Positions 26,174 through 35,140 of a stretch of 64,000 nt of DNA are shown in pieces. Position 1 is the stretch's first letter, and each line of letters opens with the position of its first letter. Made by a program: the position numbers and the translations under genes. The notes beneath the pieces were generated by a model. The model did no database searches and had not been told where the DNA came from. It worked only from the letters and a program-made list of their open reading frames with translations. The DNA is taken from contig JANQMJ010000026.1 of the NCBI GenBank assembly GCA_028280115.1, forward strand, positions 1 to 64,000. Reading direction: 5' to 3'. Source of the DNA: Parvularculaceae bacterium. Its GTDB lineage: Bacteria; Pseudomonadota; Alphaproteobacteria; Caulobacterales; Parvularculaceae.

Positions 26174-29041
26174 ATGGATCATTCCATCTCATTTAATGTA
26201 TCTGATGCTACTCGAACCATTCACATTCGGAGCACTTACTTTTCCGAAGAGGAATGTTCTGACCTAGTAAGTGGCACAAAAAAAGAAATTAGCGCAAAGA
26301 AACTGCAATGCTGGATAATCGATGTAGCAGCGCGACATGAGTTGCGTGGAAAACGTATTACGACGGAAATTGAAGGGCAATCGAAGAGCACTGAAACAGA
26401 TGGATACGAGTTGGTTCTTGAAGGATTTCGAGTAACTGGAGCACTTTGTTTACGCGATATCGAACTCATTCGATCCGTCTCTTTTCATTCCTGCAATTTT
26501 GATAGTATTATTTCTTTAAAAGGTGCCCGCATTCGTTCCTTATGTTTTCTAAATACAACTCTATCCGGCATTGATCTAAGTGGAGCGCGTATTGAGGGGT
26601 CATTACGATTTGGCTTGAATGGAAAGAGGCGAGATTCATTTAGATCATCAAATATGATTGACCTTAGTCTGTGCACGGTTTCTGGAGATGTGGTAATCTC
26701 AGGCGCAGAGTTAATGTATAGTCCCCTTACGGAGTACAATGCCTATGACGCATCCATAAATGACGGATGTGCTATCATGGCAGGAGGGCTAGTAGCGAAT
26801 GCTTTCTGGCTAACGAATTCAATAGTAAATGGTCGTGTATTTCTTGCTGGATCACGGCTTTCCAGCATGGTTTCTATTCGACACTCAGAGCTATATTTGC
26901 CTATTGCAAACATATCCCAAGAAAGCCATGCAAACGACTCGAATTTGAATGTTGAGATTATTGGAAATCTTGAGTTTAAATATGCTGCGCTAGCGGTGAA
27001 TGACGCAAAGATTGGAACAAAGCTATATATTCAGCAATCTGAAATTCATGGCCAAACAAAGCTAGCAAGGTCGGAAGTCGAAGGCGATTGCCAATTTCAG
27101 GGTTCAAAGTTCTTTTCGGCGTTTTCCTGCTTTGTCGATTACTTGATTGAGCGTTCCACGCTTACGCCATACGAAAAGTCGCTTGATTATTTTCGAGATT
27201 TAAGAAGTGAAAGCCATCACTTGGCTGCAATGCATGCATCCCGTGCCGACATTGGCGGCGGTGTGTTTCTTAATGGTGCAAAAAGTTTTGGAGAAATGCG
27301 TCTTAAAAATACGCGAATTCGCGGCGTACTCAATTCTAGAGGGGCAAATTTCTCAAGCCTGGCTGCTCTACAATATAATTTTCTAAGAAATGTTTCGGCA
27401 GCAACCAGCAACGAAAAAGTATTTTTTGCTGATGAAATAGATGAACAATTATACGAAACCGAAAATTCCGATATAGTCATTCCTTCTCAACGCGATAAAG
27501 AGATTAGAGAGTTCCAAAAAAAGATTGGACGAGCGTTATCGGGAATTGCGCTCTGTTTTGATAGGGCACGCATTAACAGCGGCGTATTTCTTGCAAAGGA
27601 GAAATCGGATTCAGCGAACAAGAACTCTATGGAACTCTTTCGTTCCTATGGCGAAGTTTCTGTTCGCCAGGCAGAAGTTGGAGGATCGTTTAATTGCAAG
27701 CATGCGAGAATGTTTGCACCTCCCTTTTTTGTATCGGATGAAAGTGTTCCACTCCATTCGACCGAACTTGGCCAAGAACATTTTGTTGCGCTTGCTATGT
27801 CAGGGAGCCATATTGGAGGAACAATATTTCTGTCAGGTGAATCAAGTGCAAAAAAGTTTTTCTCACTCGGCGAAGTCCGCCTAAGGGGTGCAACCGTAGA
27901 CGGCAATATCATATTTTTTAATGGATATTTTCGTCACGCGCCGATTCAGCACTACACATCTGCATATCGCCATATTGTTGGACTATATCACCACCGACCC
28001 GTGATAAATCTTCGCACCGCCAAAGTTCGCGGCAGCATATTTTTTACGCCGGATAGCGAGCTTTTCAAAACCACTCAAGAGAAAGGCACTCAAAAAGATG
28101 CGTCCGCAGTTATATACGGAGGCATCGATTTCAAATTGGCCGAGTGCGCAGCATTGCAAGACTCACGTTCGAGTTGGCCGAAAGGCATAAAAATACAAAA
28201 AACAGGCAATATTTTCGCACGCCTGAATCAAAATGGTTCTGGCGGAAATTGGATTCAGTTGGATGGGTTTTCGTATAAGGCGTTGAGCAGCAATAAATTG
28301 AGTTGGTTTGACAGGCTAAAATGGTTGCGGCGTTCACCCAGAAGTTTTGACCGAGAAGGGAAAGAATTGGGTTCACTGCAACCCTATGAGCAATTGGCAT
28401 CGGTATTAAAAGATCAGGGCTACATTCACGATTCAAACTATATTTTGTTCAAGCGAGGAGCTCTGGCTTGGATGCCGGCAGATTCTTCAGCGAGAAGCAA
28501 TCCTCTTGGAGGGCTTGAAACATTTCTGGGCAGGCGGCTCCATACTCTTATTGGACCCTTCCGGGCTATAACCTATTTTCCCATCCGCGGGCTTTTCGCA
28601 ATAACTGGCCTGGCGATACTATCATGCCTTCTTTTTTCCGATTTCTATAATTTAGGAATTATGAGACCAGCAGAAGAGGAGATTTTATTGAGTGATAGCT
28701 ATAATCTTGAGGGACGAGTACCAAAAGAAATTCGGTTCAATGCGCTTGCGTATACAGCGGATCTAATAGTCCCTGGATTAGATCTGCGTCACGAACGGTT
28801 TTGGATGCCGAAACCAAAAATTTCAGCAGCACCCACTCCAAACACGCCAAGCGAGACTGATAAGGATATAAAGTTCACAAGTGACAGAGAATTGCAGAAG
28901 TGGGAGATGCGCCGCTTAGAGTTTTATAATCGGTACTACATTCCTTATTTGGCAGAATTTTTCGCTCGTGCTTTTGGATGGATTTTGTTCTCCTTAACAA
29001 TAATCGGATTTTCCGGCATTCTGCGTCCAGACAGACAATAG
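26174..29041 (+). CDS. Large pentapeptide/beta-helix-like membrane protein
   Basis: A 955-residue protein. From about residue 80 to 680 it is built of short hydrophobic-GA repeats such as LKGARIRSLCFL, LSGARIEGSLRFG, IGGGVFLNGA and IGGTIFLSGE, typical of a right-handed beta-helix of the pentapeptide type and of proteins often annotated as membrane-associated oxidoreductase. Two or more membrane spans near the C-terminus (about 810-840 and 925-950) anchor it. No catalytic motif was found. Standing last before the element's right end, with its own start region (GGGG before the ATG), it is probably independent cargo. Function unknown; a surface or inner-membrane effector is possible. Confidence 0.7.
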   Translation: MDHSISFNVSDATRTIHIRSTYFSEEECSDLVSGTKKEISAKKLQCWIIDVAARHELRGKRITTEIEGQSKSTETDGYELVLEGFRVTGALCLRDIELIRSVSFHSCNFDSIISLKGARIRSLCFLNTTLSGIDLSGARIEGSLRFGLNGKRRDSFRSSNMIDLSLCTVSGDVVISGAELMYSPLTEYNAYDASINDGCAIMAGGLVANAFWLTNSIVNGRVFLAGSRLSSMVSIRHSELYLPIANISQESHANDSNLNVEIIGNLEFKYAALAVNDAKIGTKLYIQQSEIHGQTKLARSEVEGDCQFQGSKFFSAFSCFVDYLIERSTLTPYEKSLDYFRDLRSESHHLAAMHASRADIGGGVFLNGAKSFGEMRLKNTRIRGVLNSRGANFSSLAALQYNFLRNVSAATSNEKVFFADEIDEQLYETENSDIVIPSQRDKEIREFQKKIGRALSGIALCFDRARINSGVFLAKEKSDSANKNSMELFRSYGEVSVRQAEVGGSFNCKHARMFAPPFFVSDESVPLHSTELGQEHFVALAMSGSHIGGTIFLSGESSAKKFFSLGEVRLRGATVDGNIIFFNGYFRHAPIQHYTSAYRHIVGLYHHRPVINLRTAKVRGSIFFTPDSELFKTTQEKGTQKDASAVIYGGIDFKLAECAALQDSRSSWPKGIKIQKTGNIFARLNQNGSGGNWIQLDGFSYKALSSNKLSWFDRLKWLRRSPRSFDREGKELGSLQPYEQLASVLKDQGYIHDSNYILFKRGALAWMPADSSARSNPLGGLETFLGRRLHTLIGPFRAITYFPIRGLFAITGLAILSCLLFSDFYNLGIMRPAEEEILLSDSYNLEGRVPKEIRFNALAYTADLIVPGLDLRHERFWMPKPKISAAPTPNTPSETDKDIKFTSDRELQKWEMRRLEFYNRYYIPYLAEFFARAFGWILFSLTIIGFSGILRPDRQ

Positions 29042-29132
29042 GGGTCTAAATGCTCAACATACTGACCGGTTATGGCAAGCTCGGAACTTCTAGTCTGCAT
29101 AGCCGAGAACGGGCTAGCCTGTTTAGCAGAAT

Positions 29133-29252
29133 TGTTAAGATTTCTGTTAAGATAACATTCTCCGCCCAAAATTAGCACAGCTTAATTCATTGAATTAATT
29201 GAAATATTGGCTTACAAAACAGCCGGTACGGCAGTTCCCTCTCTCTCCGCCA
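29133..29252 (+). repeat. Right copy of the 120-nt element-end module
   Basis: It starts with TGTTAAGAT at 29,133 and 29,145, then ATTCTCCGCCC, TTGAATTAATTG, and ends in the 32-bp core. It aligns without gaps to 6,967-7,086. The pairing stem before the core is kept although its bases differ, as expected for a functional structure. Confidence 0.7.
29221..29252 (+). repeat. Right attachment core (attR), 32-bp direct repeat
   Basis: Identical to 7,055-7,086 and ending in the tRNA-Ser-like CTCTCTCCGCCA. It marks the right boundary of the 22-kb element. Confidence 0.75.
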
Positions 29253-29322
29253 TCCGCCTTCGCTGATTTTGGCTTCGCCAAAATCTAGCTTCGGCGCGAA
29301 AAGCCGAAGCGTGCGAGGCGGA
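29253..29322. repeat. Three-arm palindromic repeat unit
   Basis: TCCGCCTTCGC (29,253-29,263) pairs with GCGAGGCGGA (29,313-29,322). Inside are two perfect hairpins: GATTTTGG/CCAAAATC with a CTTCG loop (29,265-29,285) and GCTTCGGC/GCCGAAGC with a seven-base loop (29,288-29,310). Together they would fold as a three-way junction on either strand. It looks like a REP-type intergenic element abutting the attachment site. Confidence 0.6.
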
Positions 29323-29353
29323 TACCGCGCCGTAGCGCAGCGAAGGCGGGCTG

Positions 29354-29381
29354 TTCGAACCAATAACCTCTTTCTCCGCCA
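29354..29381 (+). pseudogene. Older tRNA-Ser 3'-end remnant
   Basis: TTCGAAC, as in a tRNA T-loop, is followed by CTTTCTCCGCCA. It resembles a third, more diverged copy of the tRNA-Ser-like end, lying between the element and rplU. No full tRNA can be folded here. It may be the remains of an earlier integration. Confidence 0.4.
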
Positions 29382-29511
29382 TTCCTAGGCCCCGGGCGCT
29401 TGACGCAGGGGCGGCGCCGGGCTAGTGACCCCGCTCCCATAAGCAACCGGACGGACGAAGCCGGGGCGAAAAAGGACGCTAGGGCGCAAGCCGCGCCCAA
29501 CGGAGTCGGCC

Positions 29512-30186
29512 ATGTACGCAGTCGTCAAGACAGGCGGTAAGCAATACCGCGTTTCCAAAGATGATGTCCTTAAGGTCGAGCGCCTCGCCGGTGCCGCGGG
29601 CGACGTGATTACGCTTGACGACGTCCTGATGCTGGGCGACGGCAAGGATGTCACGGTCGGCGCCCCGAGCGTCGCCGGCGCCGCCGTCGCCGCGGAAATC
29701 CTCGAACAGGCGCGCGACCGCAAAATCATCGTGTTTAAAAAGCGCCGCCGCAAGAATTATCGTCGCACCAAAGGCCACCGCCAGCTTTACACATTGCTCA
29801 AGGTTACCGATATTCTGACCGATGGCACCAAGCCGAAACCGGCCGCGAAGAAGAAAGCCGCCCCGAAAGAGCCGCCGGCCAAAGCCGACGATCCCAAACC
29901 GGCGAAGAAAAAGGCGGCCCCCAAGGCTGAGGCGAAGCCCGCAACGAAAAAAGCCGCACCCAAAGCTCCCGCGAAAGAGGCGGACGATTTGAAACAGCTT
30001 TCCGGCGTTGGCCCGGTCCTCGAGAAAAAACTGATTGCCGCAGGGATTACGACATTCGCGCAAATCGCCGCGTGGAGCGGCAAGGACGTCGCCGAATTCG
30101 ACGAGAAACTGGACTTTAAAGGCCGCATCGAGCGCGAAGGCTGGGTGGAGCAGGCCAAGAAGCTCGCCAAAGGCGGGAAGGAGTAA
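29512..30186 (+). CDS. rplU: 50S ribosomal protein L21 with C-terminal extension
   Basis: [23 protein letters not shown] and [24 protein letters not shown] are diagnostic of L21 (about residues 1-103). The protein is 224 residues, about twice the usual length. The extra part is a Lys-Ala-Pro-rich linker (about 104-160) followed by a helix-hairpin-helix-like domain ([29 protein letters not shown]). Extended L21 proteins of this kind are known in alphaproteobacteria. L21 binds 23S rRNA in the large subunit. rpmA follows after a three-base gap. Confidence 0.97.
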   Translation: MYAVVKTGGKQYRVSKDDVLKVERLAGAAGDVITLDDVLMLGDGKDVTVGAPSVAGAAVAAEILEQARDRKIIVFKKRRRKNYRRTKGHRQLYTLLKVTDILTDGTKPKPAAKKKAAPKEPPAKADDPKPAKKKAAPKAEAKPATKKAAPKAPAKEADDLKQLSGVGPVLEKKLIAAGITTFAQIAAWSGKDVAEFDEKLDFKGRIEREGWVEQAKKLAKGGKE

Positions 30187-30189
30187 GTC

Positions 30190-30450
30190 ATGGCGCATAA
30201 AAAAGCAGGCGGCTCATCGCGAAACGGCCGCGATTCGGCGGGACGGCGTTTGGGCGTCAAAAAATTCGGCGGCGAAATCGTCGTGCCGGGCAATATCATT
30301 GTGCGCCAGCGCGGCACGAAATTTCACCCTGGCGACAATGTGGGAATCGGCAAAGACCATACGCTGTTCGCGCTGACCGGCGGACGCGTGAAGTTTGCGA
30401 CCAAGCGCGGCGGCCGAAATTTCGTTTTCGTCCTTCCGGACAGCGATTAA
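30190..30450 (+). CDS. rpmA: 50S ribosomal protein L27
   Basis: An 86-residue protein of standard length: [29 protein letters not shown], then [24 protein letters not shown]27 lies at the peptidyl-transferase centre. The rplU-rpmA order is near universal, and the spacing of three bases shows one transcript. Confidence 0.98.
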   Translation: MAHKKAGGSSRNGRDSAGRRLGVKKFGGEIVVPGNIIVRQRGTKFHPGDNVGIGKDHTLFALTGGRVKFATKRGGRNFVFVLPDSD

Positions 30451-30458
30451 GGCAATTG

Positions 30459-30500
30459 GCTTGCCGGGTTCAACACCAAGACGGTTGAAAGCCGGCAAGC
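30459..30500 (+). terminator. Strong stem-loop after rpmA
   Basis: GCTTGCCGG (30,459-30,467) pairs perfectly with CCGGCAAGC (30,492-30,500), and TTCAAC/GTTGAA extends the stem inside. There is no clear T-run, so it may be an mRNA-stabilising 3' structure rather than a simple terminator. Confidence 0.5.
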
Positions 30501-30534
30501 TGTTTGAATCCCCCTCGCCACGTTCTTGAAGAAA

Positions 30535-31218
30535 ATGAGCGACGTCTCCGCCAAGCCCCACCCGCGCCTTCTCATCGATATTGTTTCCGATCCTGTCTGT
30601 CCGTGGTGTTACGTCGGGCTTAAATCGTTTCAGCGCGCTCGCGACCGCATAGCGGAGGAGTTTCATGTATTGCCGCGCATCCGCGCCTATCAGCTCAATC
30701 CGGATACGCCGCTGGAGGGGGTCGACCGCGTCGCTTATTATGCAAAAAAATTTCCCGATGAAACCAAGCGCGAAGAGATGATCCACGCCCTCAAGGCCGC
30801 CGCCGTCGGCGCCGGCTTTGCGTTCGATCCGTTAAAACCGACCCACCTGCCCAACACGCTCAAGGCGCACCAGCTAATCCGCCTCGCCCATTATGACGGC
30901 GCCCAGGAGCGTCTCGCCGATTTGCTGTACAGCGCCTATTGGGATCGCGGCGCTGACATCGGCGATGAGCTAACGCTTGCCCAACTCGCATCCGACGCCG
31001 GCCTTGATGCAGACAACGCGCGCCGCATCTTCTCGGACGATGAGAATGCCGCTGAAATTCGCGCCGAAGCTGACGCGTTTCAAAAGGCGGGCGTGACAGG
31101 CGTGCCGACCTATATCGTTAATGAACGGACCGGCTTTTCCGGGGCGCTGCCGCCGGCGCGCCTGGCCGACGCCCTGCGTCAGGCGGCGACGCAGGCGCAA
31201 AAAGCGTCTTCTGGCTAA
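30535..31218 (+). CDS. DsbA-family (FrnE-like) thiol oxidoreductase
   Basis: A 227-residue protein without a signal peptide, so cytoplasmic. SDPVCPWCYVGLKSFQRA near the N-terminus holds the CPWC redox motif, and GVTGVPTYIVNE near the C-terminus is the cis-Pro loop of the thioredoxin fold. The helical insertion (residues 60-150) is like FrnE-type proteins, which reduce or isomerise disulfides or act as glutathione-type transferases. An ATG at 30,526 would add three residues. It is downstream of rpmA but separated by a stem-loop. Confidence 0.85.
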   Translation: MSDVSAKPHPRLLIDIVSDPVCPWCYVGLKSFQRARDRIAEEFHVLPRIRAYQLNPDTPLEGVDRVAYYAKKFPDETKREEMIHALKAAAVGAGFAFDPLKPTHLPNTLKAHQLIRLAHYDGAQERLADLLYSAYWDRGADIGDELTLAQLASDAGLDADNARRIFSDDENAAEIRAEADAFQKAGVTGVPTYIVNERTGFSGALPPARLADALRQAATQAQKASSG

Positions 31219-31254
31219 GAAATTGCACGCAGCACGCCTTAAAAGGAGTGCGCC

Positions 31255-32133
31255 GTGCGCTTTGTTATCACCGTCTTCTTTGCCGTTCTGTTCGCCGCCG
31301 CGGCGCACGCACAAAAACCTGCGGACAGCCCCGGCGCGCTTAAACGCGCTGTCGACCAGGCTAAATCTGGCGCGGTTATCGAACTCGCTGAAGGGCGTTA
31401 CGACCTGACCGATCTGAAATTGTCCCACGATATATCGCTGATCGGCAGGGGGAAAGTCGTGTTTTTTTCCTCCAATCCGGTCGCCAAAGGCATTTTAAAC
31501 CCCCTGCCCGACGTTTCGCTTTATGTTGAGAATATTCACTTTCTTGGCGCCGTATCGCCGGACCAAAACGGCGCCGGCATTCGCCATGACGGCGATGATC
31601 TGACGATCGTGAATTGCGTGTTTGAAGGTAACGAGAACGGCGTTCTGAGCACCGGCGCGAAAACCGGTCGCATCCGCATTCGCGGCTCTTCTTTTCTTCG
31701 CAACGGTTTCGGCGACGGTTACTCGCATGGAATATACGTCGTTCGCGCGGCAAGTCTTGAAATCAGCGACAGCGTTTTCACCGGCACGCGCATCGGCCAT
31801 CATGTCAAATCGCTGGCTGAGCGCACGCGCATCACCGGTTCGACGCTTGATGACGGCGACGGCCGGACAAGCTATTCGGTCGATGCATCGCGAGGCGGCG
31901 ACGTTTTGATCGCCGACAACCGAATTGTCCAGGCCGCAGACGGCGATAACGTGACCATCGTCAACTACGACCTTTCCCGCGGCGGAAAAGCAATAGCGCT
32001 GACCATTACGCACAATCACATCGTGAACCGCCGCGCGAATGGACGGCTGCTACGCAATGCAACGGATCTCGCTGCAACGCTGGCGGATAATGAAATCGTC
32101 AATGAAGCGGGCGCAAGGCTCGACGTTTACTAA
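31255..32133 (+). CDS. Secreted right-handed beta-helix protein
   Basis: A 292-residue protein from a GTG preceded by AAAAGGAG. Residues 1-20 (MRFVITVFFAVLFAAAAHAQ) form a clear signal peptide. The mature part has parallel beta-helix repeats with isoleucine and asparagine ladders (IRIRGSSFLRNGFGDGYSHGIYVVRAASLEISDSVFTG), as in pectate-lyase-like and NosD/PbH1 proteins. It may bind or cleave a polysaccharide in the periplasm or outside; active residues cannot be placed. The gap to the DsbA-like gene is 36 bases. Confidence 0.75.
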   Translation: MRFVITVFFAVLFAAAAHAQKPADSPGALKRAVDQAKSGAVIELAEGRYDLTDLKLSHDISLIGRGKVVFFSSNPVAKGILNPLPDVSLYVENIHFLGAVSPDQNGAGIRHDGDDLTIVNCVFEGNENGVLSTGAKTGRIRIRGSSFLRNGFGDGYSHGIYVVRAASLEISDSVFTGTRIGHHVKSLAERTRITGSTLDDGDGRTSYSVDASRGGDVLIADNRIVQAADGDNVTIVNYDLSRGGKAIALTITHNHIVNRRANGRLLRNATDLAATLADNEIVNEAGARLDVY

Positions 32134-32375
32134 GTTCCCGGCCCGCCTCGGAAATCCGAAATACAACCTTTTGGCGGTGAAATTTTACAAGGTTTCATCC
32201 GTCGATTGTGCTTGACGAGCGCCCCGGCGAAGGCTCTATTGCGGCGCGCGACTTTGTTTTGGCCGACTTTGACGAGACTTGCCGACGGCCAGCTAAGATA
32301 AGATCCCAAGACATGGTTGCCTTTCCGCGACGCGCATTCGCGCGGCGCATACGCCATGAGAGGAGATCTTTGGAT

Positions 32376-32579
32376 ATGGCAACAGGCACGGTGAAGTGGT
32401 TCAACGCCACTAAGGGATTCGGCTTTATCGAACCTGATGAAGGCGGCAAAGATGTTTTCGTTCACATCACGGCCGTTCAGGCGGCGGGCCTTCAGGGGCT
32501 GCGCGAAGGACAGAAAATTTCCTACGATCTCGCCGAACAGCGCGGCAAAACCGCGGCGGCGAATTTGAAGGTCATGTAA
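32376..32579 (+). CDS. cspA: Cold-shock protein, CspA family
   Basis: A 67-residue single cold-shock domain: [32 protein letters not shown] contains the RNP1 (KGFGFI) and RNP2 (VFVHI) motifs. It binds single-stranded RNA and DNA and acts as an RNA chaperone. The ATG at 32,376 has AGGAG about 11 bases upstream. The 240-base leader is typical of cold-shock genes whose mRNA leader is structured and temperature-sensitive, but no particular structure was worked out. Confidence 0.95.
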   Translation: MATGTVKWFNATKGFGFIEPDEGGKDVFVHITAVQAAGLQGLREGQKISYDLAEQRGKTAAANLKVM

Positions 32580-32603
32580 CGACCCCACTCTGTAGTGAGA
32601 AAG

Positions 32604-32640
32604 AAAGAGCGGCCTGATCAATCGGGGCGCTCTTTTTTTA
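32604..32640 (+). terminator. Rho-independent terminator after the cold-shock gene
   Basis: AAAGAGCG (32,604-32,611) pairs with CGCTCTTT (32,628-32,635), and seven or more T residues follow. Confidence 0.85.
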
Positions 32641-32719
32641 TTTGACGTTACTTGACGCTGACCGGCGCCGGGTTGCTTCGATGATGTTTCCCGCGGCTCG
32701 GTGCAGCAATGCGGTTTCT

Positions 32720-33823
32720 TTATAACAACAATTCGGCGAGCTTTTTGCGTTGCCAGGCCGCATCGCCATATTGCGAGGCGTGCCAGAGCGCGCGACGGCG
32801 ATAAAGCCCGGCGTCGCATTCATAGGTAAAGCCAAAACCGCCGTGAAACTGGATCGCCCGATCGGCGGCGTAGGAAAGCGCCGTTTCCGCCGCCGCCTTG
32901 GCCATGCGCACAGCCACTTCACCGGCGCCTTGTTGGTTGAAACTGTGTGCGGCGGCGTAAACGTGAGAGCGCGCCTGCTCATATTGCACATAGGCGTCGA
33001 CGGTCGGATGTTTGAGCGCCTGATAGGCGCCGATCGGCTTGCCGAACTGCTTGCGCGTGTTGAGATAGTCAATCGTATAGTCGATGACCGCCCGCGCGCC
33101 GCCCGCCATTTCCGCGGCGGCTAACAAATTCGCGGCAAGATGGATATGCGCCAGCGTTTCGCGCGCCTTGGCCGGGTCGAGCAGCCCGTTCCCCGGAACG
33201 CGAACACGGTCGAGGCTAAGCTCGTAGGTGCGTTTCGTCTCGTCGATGATGATTTCGCGGCGAAACGCGGCGGGTTCAATCGCAGAAGCTTCAAGGACGA
33301 ACAGCGCAGGCCCGTCATCAAGCTGCGCTGCGACGACGATCCATTGCGCCGACATGGCGTCGGCGACGAAGCGTTTCACGCCGGAAAGAACGAAACCGTC
33401 GCCGTCGCGCGTCGCGCGCGTTTCAAAGGCGTCAACAGTCCAGCCGCCATGGGGTTCGGCGAGTGCAAGCGTCGCAACCGCGCCTTGTGCGGTTTTAGAC
33501 AGTATAGCCTTTTTTTGTTCTTGCGTTCCGCCTTTGAGGATTGCCTGGCTTCCAAGCGTCGCCGCCGCGAACGGGCTTGCCAGCAAAAAGCGGCCCATCT
33601 GCTCCATCACCGGCGCAATCTCGGCCAGACTCAGGCCCAGCCCGCCATATTCTTCCGGTATTGCGATGGCGAGCCAGCCAAGGCTGGCGATTTCATCCCA
33701 CAGGCCGGGATCAAACCCTTGTTCATCTTCAAGCAGTTTTCGGACCTTTTGCGCTGGAGATTTTTCACGGCAGAACCGCTCGGCCGCATCTAAAAGATCG
33801 GCCTGTTCCTCGCTCAATCCCAT
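32720..33823 (-). CDS. Acyl-CoA dehydrogenase
   Basis: A 367-residue protein from the ATG at 33,823. The helical N-terminal domain (EEYGGLGLSLAEIAPVMEQMGR), the middle beta domain (LALAEPHGGW, DGFVLSGVKRFVADA) and the C-terminal domain with ALSYAADRAIQFHGGFGFTYECDAGLYRRRALW are those of FAD-dependent acyl-CoA dehydrogenases. Slightly short. It oxidises an acyl-CoA to an enoyl-CoA, passing electrons to ETF. It lies 22 bases after a second acyl-CoA dehydrogenase, and the two could form a hetero-oligomer as seen for paired FadE proteins in other bacteria. Confidence 0.92.
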   Translation of the reverse strand: MGLSEEQADLLDAAERFCREKSPAQKVRKLLEDEQGFDPGLWDEIASLGWLAIAIPEEYGGLGLSLAEIAPVMEQMGRFLLASPFAAATLGSQAILKGGTQEQKKAILSKTAQGAVATLALAEPHGGWTVDAFETRATRDGDGFVLSGVKRFVADAMSAQWIVVAAQLDDGPALFVLEASAIEPAAFRREIIIDETKRTYELSLDRVRVPGNGLLDPAKARETLAHIHLAANLLAAAEMAGGARAVIDYTIDYLNTRKQFGKPIGAYQALKHPTVDAYVQYEQARSHVYAAAHSFNQQGAGEVAVRMAKAAAETALSYAADRAIQFHGGFGFTYECDAGLYRRRALWHASQYGDAAWQRKKLAELLL

Positions 33824-33845
33824 GCTTCCAAGATGATCGATGGCG

Positions 33846-35054
33846 CTATCCTTTCGGCAGACCGAGAACGTGCTCGGCGATAATGTTGCGCTGGATTTCG
33901 GAGGTGCCGCCGCCAATCGTGGCGGCGAAGGAGTTCAGATAGCTACGCGTCCACAGGCCCCGCGCCGGCGCATTGGGATCGCCCACATAATAGCCGCCAT
34001 GGGCGCCAGTGAGCGTCACAGCAAACGCCGTCAGACGGCGGGCGAATTCGCTCCACATGAGCTTCATCGACAGCGCCAGCGCCATGGGCCGGTCCTGCAC
34101 CAGCGGCGCGATGCGCCCGCGCGCATCGCACAGCCGCAGAGCCTGCCCCTCGATAAGAAACTCGACCAGCCTGTCGCGGACGACCGGGTCCTCGATCGCC
34201 GGTGCGCCGTCGCGTTTCATCTCCTTGGCCAGATCAATCACCGAAGCCACATCGATGGGCGTCATGATGTAGCCGCCCGCCTGCCCGCCGCGGACGGCGC
34301 GCTCATATTCCAGGGTGCGCATGGCGATAAGCCATCCCTGGCCCTCCTCGCCCATCAGACAGTCCGCCGGAATGCGCGCGTCTGTGAAAAAGGTCTGCGT
34401 AAAACCGTATTCGCCGGAGATCTTGCGGATCGGCCGGGTCTCAACGCCATCAACACACATCGGCGCAAGAAAGAAACTCAAGCCCGCATATTTGTTCGGC
34501 GCATCAAGATTGGTGCGCGCCAGGAGGATCATGTATTTGGCGTAATTGCCAAGCGTCGTCCAGATTTTGGAGCCGTTCAGGACATAATCGTCGCCGTCGC
34601 GCACGGCTTTCAGCTGCGCATTGCCGAGATCGGAACCGTTGTCAGGTTCTGAAAAACCCTGACACCAGATGTCTTCCGCTGACAGAATATTTTTTAGGTA
34701 CTTCGTTTTGTCTTCTTCCGCGCCCATGTCGAGCAACAGCGGGCCTGCCCAGTTAAGCCCAATGGCGTTGAGCATGATCGGTGCCCTATGCCGGCGCATG
34801 GCCTCGGTCGCCGCTTTTTGAAATTCAGGCTCAAGACCGCCGCCGCCATATTCGGCCGGCCAGGCAGCGCCAAGATAGCCGGCTTCGTAAACCTTGCGCT
34901 GCCAGCGGCGCAGGAAGTCGAACTGCTGGTCCGAACCGACCTCAAGAAAGGAAAGCGGCAGCATGAATCCGGGATCGCCGGGCGTGTTTTCCTGAAACCA
35001 AACATCGGCCTCTTGAGCAAATTCGGCGAGTTCCTGCTGATCGACCTTGCCCAT
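33846..35054 (-). CDS. Acyl-CoA dehydrogenase
   Basis: About 402 residues from the ATG at 35,054, with AGGA upstream. WCQGFSEPDNGSDLGNAQLKAVRDGDDYVLNGSKIWTT is the classic flavin-binding middle domain, and GGGTSEIQRNIIAEHVLGLP is the usual C-terminal end. It shares the bidirectional control region with the AtuA-like gene, 86 bases away. Neighbouring carboxylase genes suggest the substrate is a branched or terpenoid acyl-CoA such as citronellyl-CoA, which is inference. Confidence 0.94.
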   Translation of the reverse strand: MGKVDQQELAEFAQEADVWFQENTPGDPGFMLPLSFLEVGSDQQFDFLRRWQRKVYEAGYLGAAWPAEYGGGGLEPEFQKAATEAMRRHRAPIMLNAIGLNWAGPLLLDMGAEEDKTKYLKNILSAEDIWCQGFSEPDNGSDLGNAQLKAVRDGDDYVLNGSKIWTTLGNYAKYMILLARTNLDAPNKYAGLSFFLAPMCVDGVETRPIRKISGEYGFTQTFFTDARIPADCLMGEEGQGWLIAMRTLEYERAVRGGQAGGYIMTPIDVASVIDLAKEMKRDGAPAIEDPVVRDRLVEFLIEGQALRLCDARGRIAPLVQDRPMALALSMKLMWSEFARRLTAFAVTLTGAHGGYYVGDPNAPARGLWTRSYLNSFAATIGGGTSEIQRNIIAEHVLGLPKG

Positions 35055-35140
35055 TGAAATCCTGTCGTGTTTCATCGCACCGAGGCGCCCAGAATCGTTT
35101 TATCGTCAGACGCCCGGCGCAGCAAAAGAGAAAAGCAGCG

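Larger units (their letters stand above)
7087..29252 (+). mobile_element. Integrative element of about 22 kb with tyrosine integrase
   Basis: It is bounded by 32-bp perfect direct repeats (7,055-7,086 and 29,221-29,252) and has a tyrosine recombinase gene at its left edge. Its genes are AT-richer than the flanking core. It carries a HUH replication initiator, regulators and several defence-like modules, but no recognisable conjugation, capsid or portal genes. That makes it an integrative island that may replicate after excision and be mobilised by other elements. Confidence 0.7.

Noticed and set aside
29253..29381. Possible tRNA between the element and rplU
   Set aside because: TTCGAAC and CTCCGCCA are present, but the stems do not pair as a cloverleaf. 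The region is better explained by the three-arm repeat plus a remnant.
34009..35057. Long rightward frames opposite the acyl-CoA dehydrogenase genes
   Set aside because: They are antisense shadows in GC-rich coding sequence without conserved domains.
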